Shown here: positions 39,500 through 49,291 of the stretch, piece after piece
Numbering within the stretch: position 1 is the first letter of the stretch
Layout: each line of letters begins with the position of its first letter
Assembly: GCF_030323865.1 (NCBI RefSeq)
Contig: NZ_CP066362.1
Location: forward strand, 1,984,001-2,048,000
Reading direction: 5' to 3'
DNA length: 64,000 nt
Source of the DNA: Pseudarthrobacter defluvii
Lineage (GTDB): Bacteria > Actinomycetota > Actinomycetes > Actinomycetales > Micrococcaceae
Notes under the pieces: generated by a model
Database searches by the model: none
Seen by the model: only the letters and a program-made list of their open reading frames with translations
Told to the model about the DNA's origin: nothing
Position numbers and translations under genes: made by a program

Positions 39500-40564
39500 T
39501 TAGAACGCGTACCGGATCCGGCAGTAAGGCGCGATCCTGCCAATCAGCGCAGTCAGTTGCTGGACGTAGCCTGCCTTGGCACGCGCCCGGTACCGAACAT
39601 TGCTAAAACCATTCGAGGAGACTTTGGCCTCCTGGAGGTCAGGGCGCCACAGGACGTTTTCGGCCTGCGGGTGCCAGCCCAGGTTGACCTCGTGCAGTTG
39701 CTCATTGTGGGTCAGGAAAATGACCTCTGCGGCCAGCTGCGCCTTGGCTGCAGGGGTCAGGGCGGCGTCCAACTGGCGCAGCAGCTCCTCCCAGTCGGCC
39801 AGCCACGTGTCAGTAATGATCACGGGGGAGAAGTTCACATGTACCTCGTAGCCGGCGTCGACGAAGTCGTTAATGGCCGCCAGCCGCTCCGCCACCGGGG
39901 ACGTCCGCACATCGACCGACTTCGCCAGGTCCGCCGGCATCAGCGAGAAGCGGACCCGGGTGTGGCCCCCGTGGTTCCAGCCGAGCATGTGCCGGTTGAC
40001 GAACTTTGTGGCGAAGGACAGCTTGGCATTGGGCAGTTCCCGGAACAGCATGACAAGGTCCTCCACGTTGTCACTGATCAGCGCGTCCACCGAGCAGTCG
40101 CTATTTTCACCAATGTCATAGACCCAGAGCTCGGGGTCGCACTGGTTAGGCTCCAGCTTGAGTCCCTGGCGCGTGGCGTGCCGTTCCAGCGCCCCGGCGA
40201 TCTGCTCGATATTGGCGAAAACGGTGACCGGGTTGCTGTAGCCCTTGTGCCGCGGAACATAGCAGTAGGCGCACGCCATGGCACATCCGTTGGCCGTGGA
40301 GGGGGCAATGAAGTCCGCTGACCTGCCGTTCGGCTTCACGGTCAGCGACTTCTTGACCCCGAGGACTAGCGCCTCGGTTTTGATCCGGGACCACCGCGGC
40401 ACGTTGGTTTCGTCGCCGTGGAGGTCGGGGATGTTCCAATGGTTCTCCACGGGAACGACGTCGGCTCCCGGCCACCGTGCCACGATCTCCCGCCCGCGCG
40501 GCAGCTCCAAGGCTGCAGGCTGCGCGTAGATGCGGCGGATTTGCAGCAGCCGGTCGAATTCCAT
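39500..40564 (-). CDS. Spore photoproduct lyase-like radical SAM protein
   Basis: This 354-residue protein has the radical SAM cluster motif C94-x3-C98-x2-C101 in NGCAMACAYCYVPRHKGYSNP, which fits the SplB family. Spore photoproduct lyase repairs the thymine dimer 5-thyminyl-5,6-dihydrothymine in dormant spores. Micrococcaceae do not sporulate, so this version may repair DNA in desiccated or dormant cells, or act on another substrate. The conserved serine/histidine C-terminal segment is short. Single gene facing DUF808; ATG at 40564. Confidence 0.8.
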   Translation of the reverse strand: MEFDRLLQIRRIYAQPAALELPRGREIVARWPGADVVPVENHWNIPDLHGDETNVPRWSRIKTEALVLGVKKSLTVKPNGRSADFIAPSTANGCAMACAYCYVPRHKGYSNPVTVFANIEQIAGALERHATRQGLKLEPNQCDPELWVYDIGENSDCSVDALISDNVEDLVMLFRELPNAKLSFATKFVNRHMLGWNHGGHTRVRFSLMPADLAKSVDVRTSPVAERLAAINDFVDAGYEVHVNFSPVIITDTWLADWEELLRQLDAALTPAAKAQLAAEVIFLTHNEQLHEVNLGWHPQAENVLWRPDLQEAKVSSNGFSNVRYRARAKAGYVQQLTALIGRIAPYCRIRYAF

Positions 40565-40764
40565 GTCCTCATTGTCCTTGACGGACCGGGCCCGAAATGG
40601 CAGTTAAGCCGACGGCATCCTTCCCCTGGATGCAGTATGGATGGTCCGCCGCCTGCCGGACGGTAGACTGGACTGTGCCGTTCTCACGGCCACTCTGCCC
40701 CAGCGTCCCCTGGCACTCCGTGTGCGGACCGTGGCGTTCCCTGTTGTGAAAGGCCTTACCTGCT

Positions 40765-42363
40765 GTGATTACTGTCCAGGATCTTGAACTGCGTGCCGGC
40801 GCCCGGCTCCTGATGGACCAGGTGAGCTTCCGCATCGACAAGGGGGACAAGATCGGCCTGGTGGGGCGCAACGGTGCCGGCAAGACCACACTGACCCGTG
40901 TCCTTGCAGGCGAAGGGCTTCCCGCCGCCGGTAAGGTCACGCGCAGCGGCGAGATCGGCTACCTGCCCCAGGACCCCCGTACCCCGGACATGGAGCAGTT
41001 GGCACGGGACCGCATCCTCTCCGCCCGCGGCCTGGACATCGTTGTCGGCAAGCTCCGGAAGGCGCACGACGAAATGGCCAGCGAGGACGCCGAGGTCCAG
41101 CGGAAGGCCATGGGCCGGTACGACCGGCTGGAATCCGAATTCCTCGCGGCCGGCGGCTACGCGGCCGAAGCCGAGGCTGCGTCAATCTGTTCCAACCTGG
41201 CACTCCCGGACCGGCTGCTGAACCAGCCGCTCAAAACACTCTCAGGTGGCCAGCGCCGCCGTGTCGAGCTGGCACGCATCCTCTACTCGGACGCCGAGAC
41301 AATGCTCCTCGACGAACCCACCAACCACCTCGACGCCGACTCCATCGCCTGGCTGCGTGACTTCCTCAAAAACCACCAGGGCGGCCTGATCGTGATCAGC
41401 CACGACACGGACCTGCTGGAAGCCACCGTCAACAAGGTGTTCCTGCTGGACGCCAACCGTGCCCAGATCGACTTCTACAACATGGACTGGAAGCGCTACC
41501 TCCTGCAGCGGGAGACCGACGAGCGCGCCCGGAAGCGCGAACGTGCCAACGCCGAAAAGAAGGCGCAGGTCCTCATGGACCAGGCCAACAAGATGCGGGC
41601 CAAGGCCACCAAGGCTGTGGCAGCCCAGAACATGGCCAAGCGCGCCGAGCGACTGCTCAGCGGGTTGGAAGCGGTCCGCGAGCAGGACCGGGTGGCAGCA
41701 CTCCGGTTCCCGGACCCCGCACCCTGCGGCAAAACCCCGCTCACAGCGGACGGGCTCAGCAAGTCCTACGGGTCCCTGGAGATCTTCACCGATGTGGACC
41801 TGGCCATCGACCGCGGTTCCAAGGTGGTCATCCTGGGCCTCAACGGTGCCGGCAAGACCACCCTGCTGCGGATGCTCGCCGGAGTGGACGCCCCCGACAC
41901 CGGCGAAGTCATCCCCGGCCACGGCCTCAAGGTGGGCTACTACGCCCAGGAACACGAGACCCTGGACCACCACCGGACTGTCCTGGAAAACATGCGCTCA
42001 GCCGCACCCGACATGAAGGACGCCGAGGTGCGCGGCATCCTGGGCTCATTCCTGTTTTCCGGTGACGACGTCGACAAGCCGGCCGGAGTGCTCTCCGGCG
42101 GCGAGAAGACCCGCCTGGCCCTGGCAACCATCGTCGCCTCCAGCGCCAACGTCCTGCTCCTCGACGAGCCCACCAACAACCTGGACCCCGCCAGCCGTGC
42201 CGAAATCCTGGGCGCCCTGCGCAACTACACCGGCGCCGTCGTCCTGGTAAGCCACGACGAAGGCGCCGTTGAAGCCCTGAACCCGGAACGCGTCGTCATG
42301 CTTCCGGACGGCGTCGAGGACCTCTGGAACGAGGACTACCTGGACCTGATCACGCTGGCTTAG
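40765..42363 (+). CDS. ABC-F family ATPase
   Basis: This 532-residue protein carries two ABC domains and no membrane segments, as in ABC-F ribosome-associated factors. Walker A motifs are GRNGAGKTT and GLNGAGKTT; signatures are LSGGQRRR and LSGGEKTR; Walker B motifs are TMLLDEPTNHLD and VLLLDEPTNNLD. The charged linker between the domains (about residues 245-300) is the P-site tRNA interaction motif region. Role may be translation-stall relief or antibiotic protection; the subfamily is not resolved. GTG start at 40765. It overlaps the convergent YbaK gene by four bases. Confidence 0.9.
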   Translation: MITVQDLELRAGARLLMDQVSFRIDKGDKIGLVGRNGAGKTTLTRVLAGEGLPAAGKVTRSGEIGYLPQDPRTPDMEQLARDRILSARGLDIVVGKLRKAHDEMASEDAEVQRKAMGRYDRLESEFLAAGGYAAEAEAASICSNLALPDRLLNQPLKTLSGGQRRRVELARILYSDAETMLLDEPTNHLDADSIAWLRDFLKNHQGGLIVISHDTDLLEATVNKVFLLDANRAQIDFYNMDWKRYLLQRETDERARKRERANAEKKAQVLMDQANKMRAKATKAVAAQNMAKRAERLLSGLEAVREQDRVAALRFPDPAPCGKTPLTADGLSKSYGSLEIFTDVDLAIDRGSKVVILGLNGAGKTTLLRMLAGVDAPDTGEVIPGHGLKVGYYAQEHETLDHHRTVLENMRSAAPDMKDAEVRGILGSFLFSGDDVDKPAGVLSGGEKTRLALATIVASSANVLLLDEPTNNLDPASRAEILGALRNYTGAVVLVSHDEGAVEALNPERVVMLPDGVEDLWNEDYLDLITLA

Positions 42364-42836
42364 CGCACCTGCAGTTCCAGCGCCCCGGTAATGCTCCGGA
42401 GCTGGGTGTAGGTGATGCTGAACATCGAGTTGTGGTCTCCCGCTCCGGCCCACAGCAGTTCGTGGGGCTGCAGGGATTCGTCAAGCAGGGTCCGGATCTT
42501 TTTCGGGTGGCCCACAGGTGCCACGCCACCTACCTCCTGGCCGGTGTGTTCCAGCACGAAGGCAGGGGAGGCGCGGCGGATTCTGCCCGTGCCGAGCTGC
42601 GCCGCGACCAGCGCAGTGTCCACGCGGGCCGCGCCGCTGGCCAGGATCAGCAGGGGCTCCCCGCTGAGCTCGAAGATCAGGCTGTTGGTGATCGCGGCGA
42701 GGTCGCATTCCAGGGCCTCAGCTGCTGCGGCCGCCGTGGGCACTCCCGACGGAAAGGTGCGCACGGTGTCGTCGAGCCCCGCCCTCACCAAAGCGGAACG
42801 GACCAAGGCGACCGGGCCGCCGTCGTACTTCTCCAT
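42360..42836 (-). CDS. YbaK/EbsC family prolyl-tRNA editing-type protein
   Basis: This 158-residue protein is a stand-alone editing domain of the YbaK/ProX fold, which deacylates mischarged Cys- or Ala-tRNA(Pro). The family core NSLIFELSGEPLLILASGAARVDTALVA and the GQEVGGVAPVGHPKKIRTLLDESL block are clear. The stop codon region overlaps the ABC-F gene end by four bases. SURF1 lies upstream on the same strand, three bases away. Confidence 0.87.
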   Translation of the reverse strand: MEKYDGGPVALVRSALVRAGLDDTVRTFPSGVPTAAAAAEALECDLAAITNSLIFELSGEPLLILASGAARVDTALVAAQLGTGRIRRASPAFVLEHTGQEVGGVAPVGHPKKIRTLLDESLQPHELLWAGAGDHNSMFSITYTQLRSITGALELQVR

Positions 42837-42839
42837 GCC

Positions 42840-43712
42840 TCAGTAGCCCTGCGCGTCCAGGAGGGCGTCTTCTTCTTCCTCGGCGGTGGCCTTCTTCCGC
42901 TTGCGCGGGGCAGGCGGCCGACGGCGGGGGGTCACCGCGGCGTGCACGGCCCCATCATCAAGCAACTCCTCATCCTCGGCGTCGATCGCTGCGTTCCGCG
43001 CCTGCTGCCGCGCCGCATAGCCGAACCCGACGAACATGAGCACGCCGAAAGCGAACCACTGCAGGGAGTAGGACAGGTGCGTCCCTTCATCCGTGGACGG
43101 TTTAGGGAAGGCAACGGGCATCTCGGCGGCCGGCGGCGTTTCCGAGGCAAGCTGGCCGTATGCGCCGGTCATCAGCGGGTAGCCCAGCTGCGCAGCGTAC
43201 GTGGGGAGGTCGATGGACGCCAGTTGCCCTTCGGGGGCTCCGCGCTGAAGCTCGGGCTCACCGTGCTTCAAACGCACGACGGCGGTCACCTCACCTGGGG
43301 GAGGGGAAGGCACCGAATCGGGGCTGCCCGGATTTTTGTTGCCGATGGGCAACCAACCCCGGTCGATGACGACTGTCTCACCCGTGGTGAGGCGGAAAGG
43401 GACCACTATCTCGTAGCCTGGCTGGCCGTTGAGCGGCCGGTTGCGCACAATCCGTTCTCCGGCGGTGTCGTAGGTTCCCTTCAGCTCAACCTGGGTCCAC
43501 TCCTTCGCCGGGTCCAGCTGGTTGAACTGGTCCCGTGCCTGGGCGAAGGGGACGGGCGCGGCCGAGTAATTGCTGACCACACGGTTGATTTCGGCGAGGG
43601 TCTCCGCGCGCCGGTCCATCTGCCAGCGGCCCAGGAAAACACAGGCGGTGGCAAAGATGGCGGCCAGCAGGAGATAGCCCAGCCACTTGCTGGAAAAAAG
43701 GAAACGATACAT
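42840..43712 (-). CDS. SURF1 family cytochrome c oxidase assembly protein
   Basis: SURF1 proteins help insert haem A into the oxidase. The product has 290 residues with an N-terminal membrane segment (WLGYLLLAAIFATACVFLGRWQMDRR, the diagnostic start), an extracytoplasmic domain and a second membrane segment (YSLQWFAFGVLMFVGFGYAA). The C-terminal 50 residues are lysine-, arginine- and glutamate-rich and cytosolic. The ATG directly abuts the stop of the preceding small gene. This supports active aa3-type oxidase assembly together with CtaA and CtaB. Confidence 0.9.
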   Translation of the reverse strand: MYRFLFSSKWLGYLLLAAIFATACVFLGRWQMDRRAETLAEINRVVSNYSAAPVPFAQARDQFNQLDPAKEWTQVELKGTYDTAGERIVRNRPLNGQPGYEIVVPFRLTTGETVVIDRGWLPIGNKNPGSPDSVPSPPPGEVTAVVRLKHGEPELQRGAPEGQLASIDLPTYAAQLGYPLMTGAYGQLASETPPAAEMPVAFPKPSTDEGTHLSYSLQWFAFGVLMFVGFGYAARQQARNAAIDAEDEELLDDGAVHAAVTPRRRPPAPRKRKKATAEEEEDALLDAQGY

Positions 43713-43970
43713 TCAGATGTCCTGCTCCAGCGATCCGCCGTCCCCGGCCAGGGGAAGGGTTTCCTTCCATAGCCCGCGCGTCTGCAGGTAGTCCTCCAGC
43801 CAATCCCGGTGGTCGGCGCACGCCAGCCAGGTCTTGCGCCGCTCCGGCGTGTGGATTTTGGGGTTGTTCCAGAGAAGCTGCCAGGACGCCTGCGCCCTGC
43901 ACGCCTTCCGCGAGCACAGCGCGGTCTCCGACGCGACGTCAGATCCTGCTGCGAAATCGAAAATGCTCAT
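43713..43970 (-). CDS. Conserved small actinobacterial protein with cysteine/histidine motif
   Basis: This 85-residue protein is not recognised as a characterised family. It has CSRKACRAQASW, then WNNPKIH and CADHRDWLEDYL, giving a C-x4-C...C-x2-H arrangement that could bind a metal. The gene overlaps the DUF3099 gene by four bases and abuts SURF1 with no spacing, so all three are cotranscribed. It may take part in oxidase assembly, but this rests on context alone. Confidence 0.75.
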   Translation of the reverse strand: MSIFDFAAGSDVASETALCSRKACRAQASWQLLWNNPKIHTPERRKTWLACADHRDWLEDYLQTRGLWKETLPLAGDGGSLEQDI

Positions 43971-44398
43971 TTAGCCTGCCCCTGCTCTCCGCGCTCCTGG
44001 TCATCGTCCTTCACCAGCTCGCCCTGGAGCACGGCGCTTTCCGGTTCGTCTGTGCTGGCCGGGGGAGGCGGGCTTTCAAGCTCGGCCAGCGGAGCCGAAT
44101 CCAGCAGCAGGTCGCTGGGCGTCTCCGCCTTGTCGCTGCCGTTGGCAATAATCACGGCAAACCACGGGAGGAAGACCGCGCCAATAACCGGTATGACCTT
44201 GAACCACCCGTCCACCACGAAAATCAGGATCAGGCAGACCATGCGGATCCCCATGGCCAGGGCGTACTTGATCATCCGCTGGCGCATATCTTCCGAATGT
44301 GCGGCCGCGGCGTCCGTAATGCTGTGGACCTCGGCGTCGCCGGAGAACCGGCCCGGTTCTCCGGGCGCGGAACGTCCCGCATGGTTTTCAAGGGTCAC
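43967..44398 (-). CDS. DUF3099 family membrane protein
   Basis: This 143-residue protein matches the actinobacterial DUF3099 family. A short N-terminal tail (VHSITDAAAAHSEDMRQRM) precedes two membrane segments (about residues 48-65 and 68-86) and an acidic, proline-rich tail. Function is unknown. First gene of the DUF3099-small protein-SURF1 unit; divergent from fabG across a 153-base gap. Confidence 0.83.
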   Translation of the reverse strand: MTLENHAGRSAPGEPGRFSGDAEVHSITDAAAAHSEDMRQRMIKYALAMGIRMVCLILIFVVDGWFKVIPVIGAVFLPWFAVIIANGSDKAETPSDLLLDSAPLAELESPPPPASTDEPESAVLQGELVKDDDQERGEQGQAK

Positions 44399-44482
44399 GG
44401 TGGATGATCACGCTCCAAAGGCTTCCCTTAATTCTCGCACCATCGGCAGTGCTGCCCAAACCCGCCGCGGCCCTGCCGCTAA

Positions 44483-45277
<795 letters not shown>

Positions 45278-45432
45278 CCCTGCCGGTCTCCGCCTCCGCA
45301 GGGCAGGCGCCGCAGGAAACTAGTCTCTGCGTCCTTCTTTGTCGAAATCAGACAGGGGATATCGGCAGGGGCCGCTGGCATGATGGACTGCAGGCCACAA
45401 CGATTTAGATGTTTCGAACAAAGGAAGCTTGT

Positions 45433-46194
45433 ATGGGACTGCTGGATAACAAGACGGCGATCGTCACTGGATCATCGCGTGGCATTGGCGCTGACGTAGC
45501 CAAGATCCTGGCATCGGAGGGCGCCGCCGTCGTGGTCAATTACCGCCAGAAGGCACCACGTGCCAACAAAGTGGTGCAAGGGATCGAAGCCGCGGGCGGC
45601 CGGGCCGTTGCCGTGGGTGCGGACCTCACCACCCAGGAAGGCGTGCAGGCCCTTGCCAGCGCCGCCATGGAGAACTTCGGGTCCCTGGACATCCTGGTCC
45701 TGAACGCCTCCGGCGGCATGGAAACCGGCATGGGCGAGGACTATGCGCTCAAGCTGAACCGCGACGCGCAGATCAACATGCTCAATGCGGCAGTGCCCCT
45801 GATGAAGGAAGGGTCGCGGGTGGTCTTCGTGACCAGCCACCAGGCCCACTTCATCAACACCGTCCCCACCATGCCGGCCTACGAGCCGGTGGCCCGCAGC
45901 AAGCGCGCCGGCGAGGACGCCCTGCGTAAACTGATCCCGAACCTGGCGGAGAAGGGCATCTCCCTGGTGGTGGTGTCCGGCGACATGATCGAAGGCACGG
46001 TCACCGCCACGCTCCTGGACCGCTCCACCCCGGGCGCCATCGAGGCCCGGCGCGCGGAAGCCGGGAAGCTGTACTCAGTGGAGGAGTTCGCGCAGGTTGT
46101 GGCAGGGATGGCAACGGCCGACGTCGAGTCCGGCCACACCGAATACGCCGGCGGAGCGGATTACTTCGGCAAGAGCGCGGAAGCTTCCAGCTAA
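45433..46194 (+). CDS. SDR oxidoreductase with Y-x6-K active-site spacing
   Basis: This 253-residue SDR has the cofactor loop TGSSRGIG, a conserved NASGG instead of the usual NNAG, and S135 in FVTSHQ. The likely catalytic residues are Y150 and K157, spaced Y-x6-K as in enoyl-ACP reductases rather than Y-x3-K. The start ATG at 45433 follows AAAGGAAG. It lies 155 bases after fabG, so it is probably separately transcribed. It could be a divergent enoyl reductase or an unrelated SDR; reaction not shown. Confidence 0.83.
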   Translation: MGLLDNKTAIVTGSSRGIGADVAKILASEGAAVVVNYRQKAPRANKVVQGIEAAGGRAVAVGADLTTQEGVQALASAAMENFGSLDILVLNASGGMETGMGEDYALKLNRDAQINMLNAAVPLMKEGSRVVFVTSHQAHFINTVPTMPAYEPVARSKRAGEDALRKLIPNLAEKGISLVVVSGDMIEGTVTATLLDRSTPGAIEARRAEAGKLYSVEEFAQVVAGMATADVESGHTEYAGGADYFGKSAEASS

Positions 46195-46203
46195 CAGTAG
46201 TTT

Positions 46204-46250
46204 GCAGATGGCCCCGGCCGCCGGTTAACCCGGTGGCCGGGGCCATCTGC
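46204..46250. terminator. Terminator after the SDR gene
   Basis: A 21-bp stem (46204-46224 with 46230-46250, one G-T pair) with loop ttaac. It lies between the SDR gene and the converging serB-tail fragment, which suggests it was once the shared terminator of the SDR gene and an original serB end. Confidence 0.85.
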
Positions 46251-46263
46251 AGTTAGAGGGGAG

Positions 46264-46313
46264 TCAGACGCCGGCGACGTGGCGGACGGCGTCCAGGTAT
46301 GGCATGTTTAGGG
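46264..46313 (-). pseudogene. Orphan copy of the serB 3' end
   Basis: Bases 46268-46313 match 47471-47516, the last codons of serB, at 44 of 46 positions. Both differences are synonymous (CTG versus TTG; CTA versus CTC), and a stop codon (TGA at 46264-46266) follows in frame directly after the final valine codon, as in serB (TAG). The encoded tail is LNMPYLDAVRHVAGV. No upstream serB sequence is attached. It is the left boundary of an inserted segment. Confidence 0.88.
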
Positions 46314-47470
46314 CTCTTCAGAGTTGTCCACGGGCCTGGCCCACGGAGTCGCAGGCGTACTGGGTCTGCGGACGATTGGGTCAGTTACCTATTGATCTTC
46401 GAATCAAGTTGAGGGTTCCTACTGCTGATCCGGCAGCAAGTGCCTTGAATTTGTGCACTTTGCTGTCTTCGAACAGGAATATAACCAGCGCCTTCGCGGC
46501 AAACACGGCGTAGGTGCCGAATATGCCCCGCTGATGCACCTTGAGATGAGCCGGGGACTTCCGGTGTTTGTGTGCGTAGGCAAGCATGTCATTGGCCATG
46601 TGCCGGAGCCGAAACGCCGAGTGGTTGTAGGCCGTCAGCCGACCGTGCTTGGTGATCCTGCCTATTTCGTGGAGTAGAACTGCGTCGCCGTCCCGAACCA
46701 AGGAGTAACCCAGCATCCGGAGCCTGATGCAGTAGTCGAAGTCAACGAAATCAATGAAGAGGGTTTCGTCGTATCCTCCCACGGTTCGCCACGCAGATAT
46801 ATCGCACAATGACCCAGAAGTGATGCAGTAGTCGACTTGTTGCTGGCCCCCTTCCGGGCTATGCGTGGCGGAATTATTGCGGTCCACGATGGCGGGGGAG
46901 GCGACGGCAACCCCGGGTTTCAGGGCTTTCCCGAGTATTGCCACCGACCCCGGGGCAAGAACCGAGTCCTGATCGAGCAGCAGCACCCAGCCAGCACCAC
47001 GACCCTCCGACCACTCCATAGCTTGGTTTAGAGCCCCCGAGATACCTCTGTTGATGCCGTTGGCTATGAGGTGTGGACACTCCAATTCGTTTATAAGGGC
47101 TCGGATCTCTGCAAGGTTGTTTGATCCGTTATCGATGATCAGTAGCTCATCAACCTGCGGCGGCAGGGTTTCAAGGTTGTCTTTGAGTCGCTGCGGATCG
47201 GGGTTGAACGTAACAATGGCAGCAACGGTCTTGGGCGACGCCATGGTGCCGACCCTAGCAGCGCGCGGGTCAATAAAATTTGAGACTAAAGGCCTGACTT
47301 TACGGCGGACCGTCCCGGAGAAGACACTCGTATCCCGGCCTTTACCCCGCTGCCCGGACGCCAGGCGCTGCTGGCAAAAGATTCTGCAGCCCCAATACGG
47401 CCCGCAAAGTTCCGTCTTGCCCAGTAGTTAGCCACTCGGCGTCACGAGGGTCGGTGGGCAGTACTGCTAC
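46314..47470. mobile_element. Small inserted segment between two serB tails (integration remnant)
   Basis: This stretch of about 1.2 kb is bounded by the orphan serB tail on the left and serB itself on the right. It carries one glycosyltransferase gene and short non-coding flanks, is visibly more AT-rich than the surroundings, and shows no integrase, transposase or terminal inverted repeats. The direct duplication of a gene 3' end is what site-specific integration into the end of a conserved gene leaves. The element type is inferred. Confidence 0.65.
46381..47244 (-). CDS. Glycosyltransferase family 2, rhamnosyltransferase-like
   Basis: This 287-residue enzyme has a GT-A fold with the N-terminal strand VAAIVTFNPDPQRLKDNL, the metal motif D91-Q-D93 in LLLDQDSVL and the ISAWRTVGGYDETLFIDFVDFDYCIRLR acceptor-site block, typical of dTDP-rhamnose transferases for cell-surface polysaccharide. 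There is no membrane segment apart from a weak C-terminal hydrophobic stretch. Codon use is less GC-rich than in neighbouring genes. It lies alone inside the segment between the two serB tails, so it was probably acquired. Confidence 0.85.
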   Translation of the reverse strand: MASPKTVAAIVTFNPDPQRLKDNLETLPPQVDELLIIDNGSNNLAEIRALINELECPHLIANGINRGISGALNQAMEWSEGRGAGWVLLLDQDSVLAPGSVAILGKALKPGVAVASPAIVDRNNSATHSPEGGQQQVDYCITSGSLCDISAWRTVGGYDETLFIDFVDFDYCIRLRMLGYSLVRDGDAVLLHEIGRITKHGRLTAYNHSAFRLRHMANDMLAYAHKHRKSPAHLKVHQRGIFGTYAVFAAKALVIFLFEDSKVHKFKALAAGSAVGTLNLIRRSIGN

Positions 47471-48360
47471 ACGCCGGCGACGTGGCGGACGGCGTCCAAG
47501 TATGGCATGTTGAGGGCGGCGTCGGCCACGGCGCGGACCGCAGGCTTGGCGTTGAAGGCCACTCCGATGCCGGCGGCGCCGAGCATGTCCAGGTCGTTGG
47601 CGCCGTCGCCCACCGCCACGGTGTGCTCAAGGGCGATCCCTTCGGCGGCAGCCCACTCCCGCAGGTACTTTTCCTTGGCCGCCCTGTCCACCACGGCGCC
47701 CAGCACCTTCCCGGTCAGCGCCCCGTCCACGATTTCCAGCTCGTTGGCCTGCCAGTAGTCCAGGCCCAGGTCGGCGGCGATCGGTTCGAGGATCTGGTTG
47801 AATCCCCCGGACACCACGGCAACGGCGTGGCCCGCGGCCTTGAACGCGGACACCAGCTGGTCGGCGCCTTCGCTGAGCTTCACTTCCTTGCGGACGGAAT
47901 GGACGACGTCGGCAGGCAGCCCCGCGAGTACGGCCACACGGGCGTGGAGGCTTTGGGCGAAGTCCAGCTCACCCCGCATCGCAGCTTCGGTTACTGCCGC
48001 GACCTCCTCCCGCTTGCCCGCATAGGCGGCCAGGAGCTCGATGACTTCCTGCTGGATCAGGGTGGAGTCCACGTCCATGATCAGCAGCTTGCGGGCCGCG
48101 GTGCGAAGGTCGGCGGGTACGATGGCAGTGTCAAGACCCTCCGTTGCAGCCTCCGCCACAGCCCGGCGCAGTGCGGCAAGCCTCGCAGCGGTCGCGTCGG
48201 GAAGGACCAGTTCAAGAACCTGGACCTGGTAGCGGTCGTCGCCGGACGCCGTTTCAGCCAGCACCTCGGCGCCCTGGGAGGCAAGGACGGAACGCAACTG
48301 CTCCAGCCCGGCGGAGGTCATATTCAGGCCATAGCTGACCGCAGTCACGTTCGAAGTCAT
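47467..48360 (-). CDS. serB: Phosphoserine phosphatase
   Basis: SerB removes phosphate from phosphoserine in serine biosynthesis. The product has 297 residues with an N-terminal ACT-like domain (about 1-85) and a HAD phosphatase domain: D96-V-D98-S-T100 (motif I), the VVSGGFNQILEPIA block (motif II) and GDGANDLDML (motif IV). The ATG at 48360 is used. The last 15 codons are nearly duplicated 1.2 kb downstream. The present 3' end (TAG) may come from an inserted element rather than from the ancestral gene. Confidence 0.93.
   Translation of the reverse strand: MTSNVTAVSYGLNMTSAGLEQLRSVLASQGAEVLAETASGDDRYQVQVLELVLPDATAARLAALRRAVAEAATEGLDTAIVPADLRTAARKLLIMDVDSTLIQQEVIELLAAYAGKREEVAAVTEAAMRGELDFAQSLHARVAVLAGLPADVVHSVRKEVKLSEGADQLVSAFKAAGHAVAVVSGGFNQILEPIAADLGLDYWQANELEIVDGALTGKVLGAVVDRAAKEKYLREWAAAEGIALEHTVAVGDGANDLDMLGAAGIGVAFNAKPAVRAVADAALNMPYLDAVRHVAGV
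47471..47516. repeat. Direct repeat: serB 3' end, right copy
   Basis: This 46-base segment is the right-hand partner of 46268-46313 (44/46 identical, same orientation). Together they flank the glycosyltransferase insert and behave like attachment-site remnants. Confidence 0.85.
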
Positions 48361-48485
48361 GCCTGCAATCTTAGCCAGCGGTGAACGGGTGGCTTGAATT
48401 CATTGCGGGCCGCTGCCGCAAGGCCGTTAGGCACCCTTCACACCGGTTATCAGTCATCTTCTTTTTTGTCCTAGTGTCTACTCCT

Positions 48486-49271
<786 letters not shown>

Positions 49272-49291
49272 CAGAGGCCTGCGCAACTACC

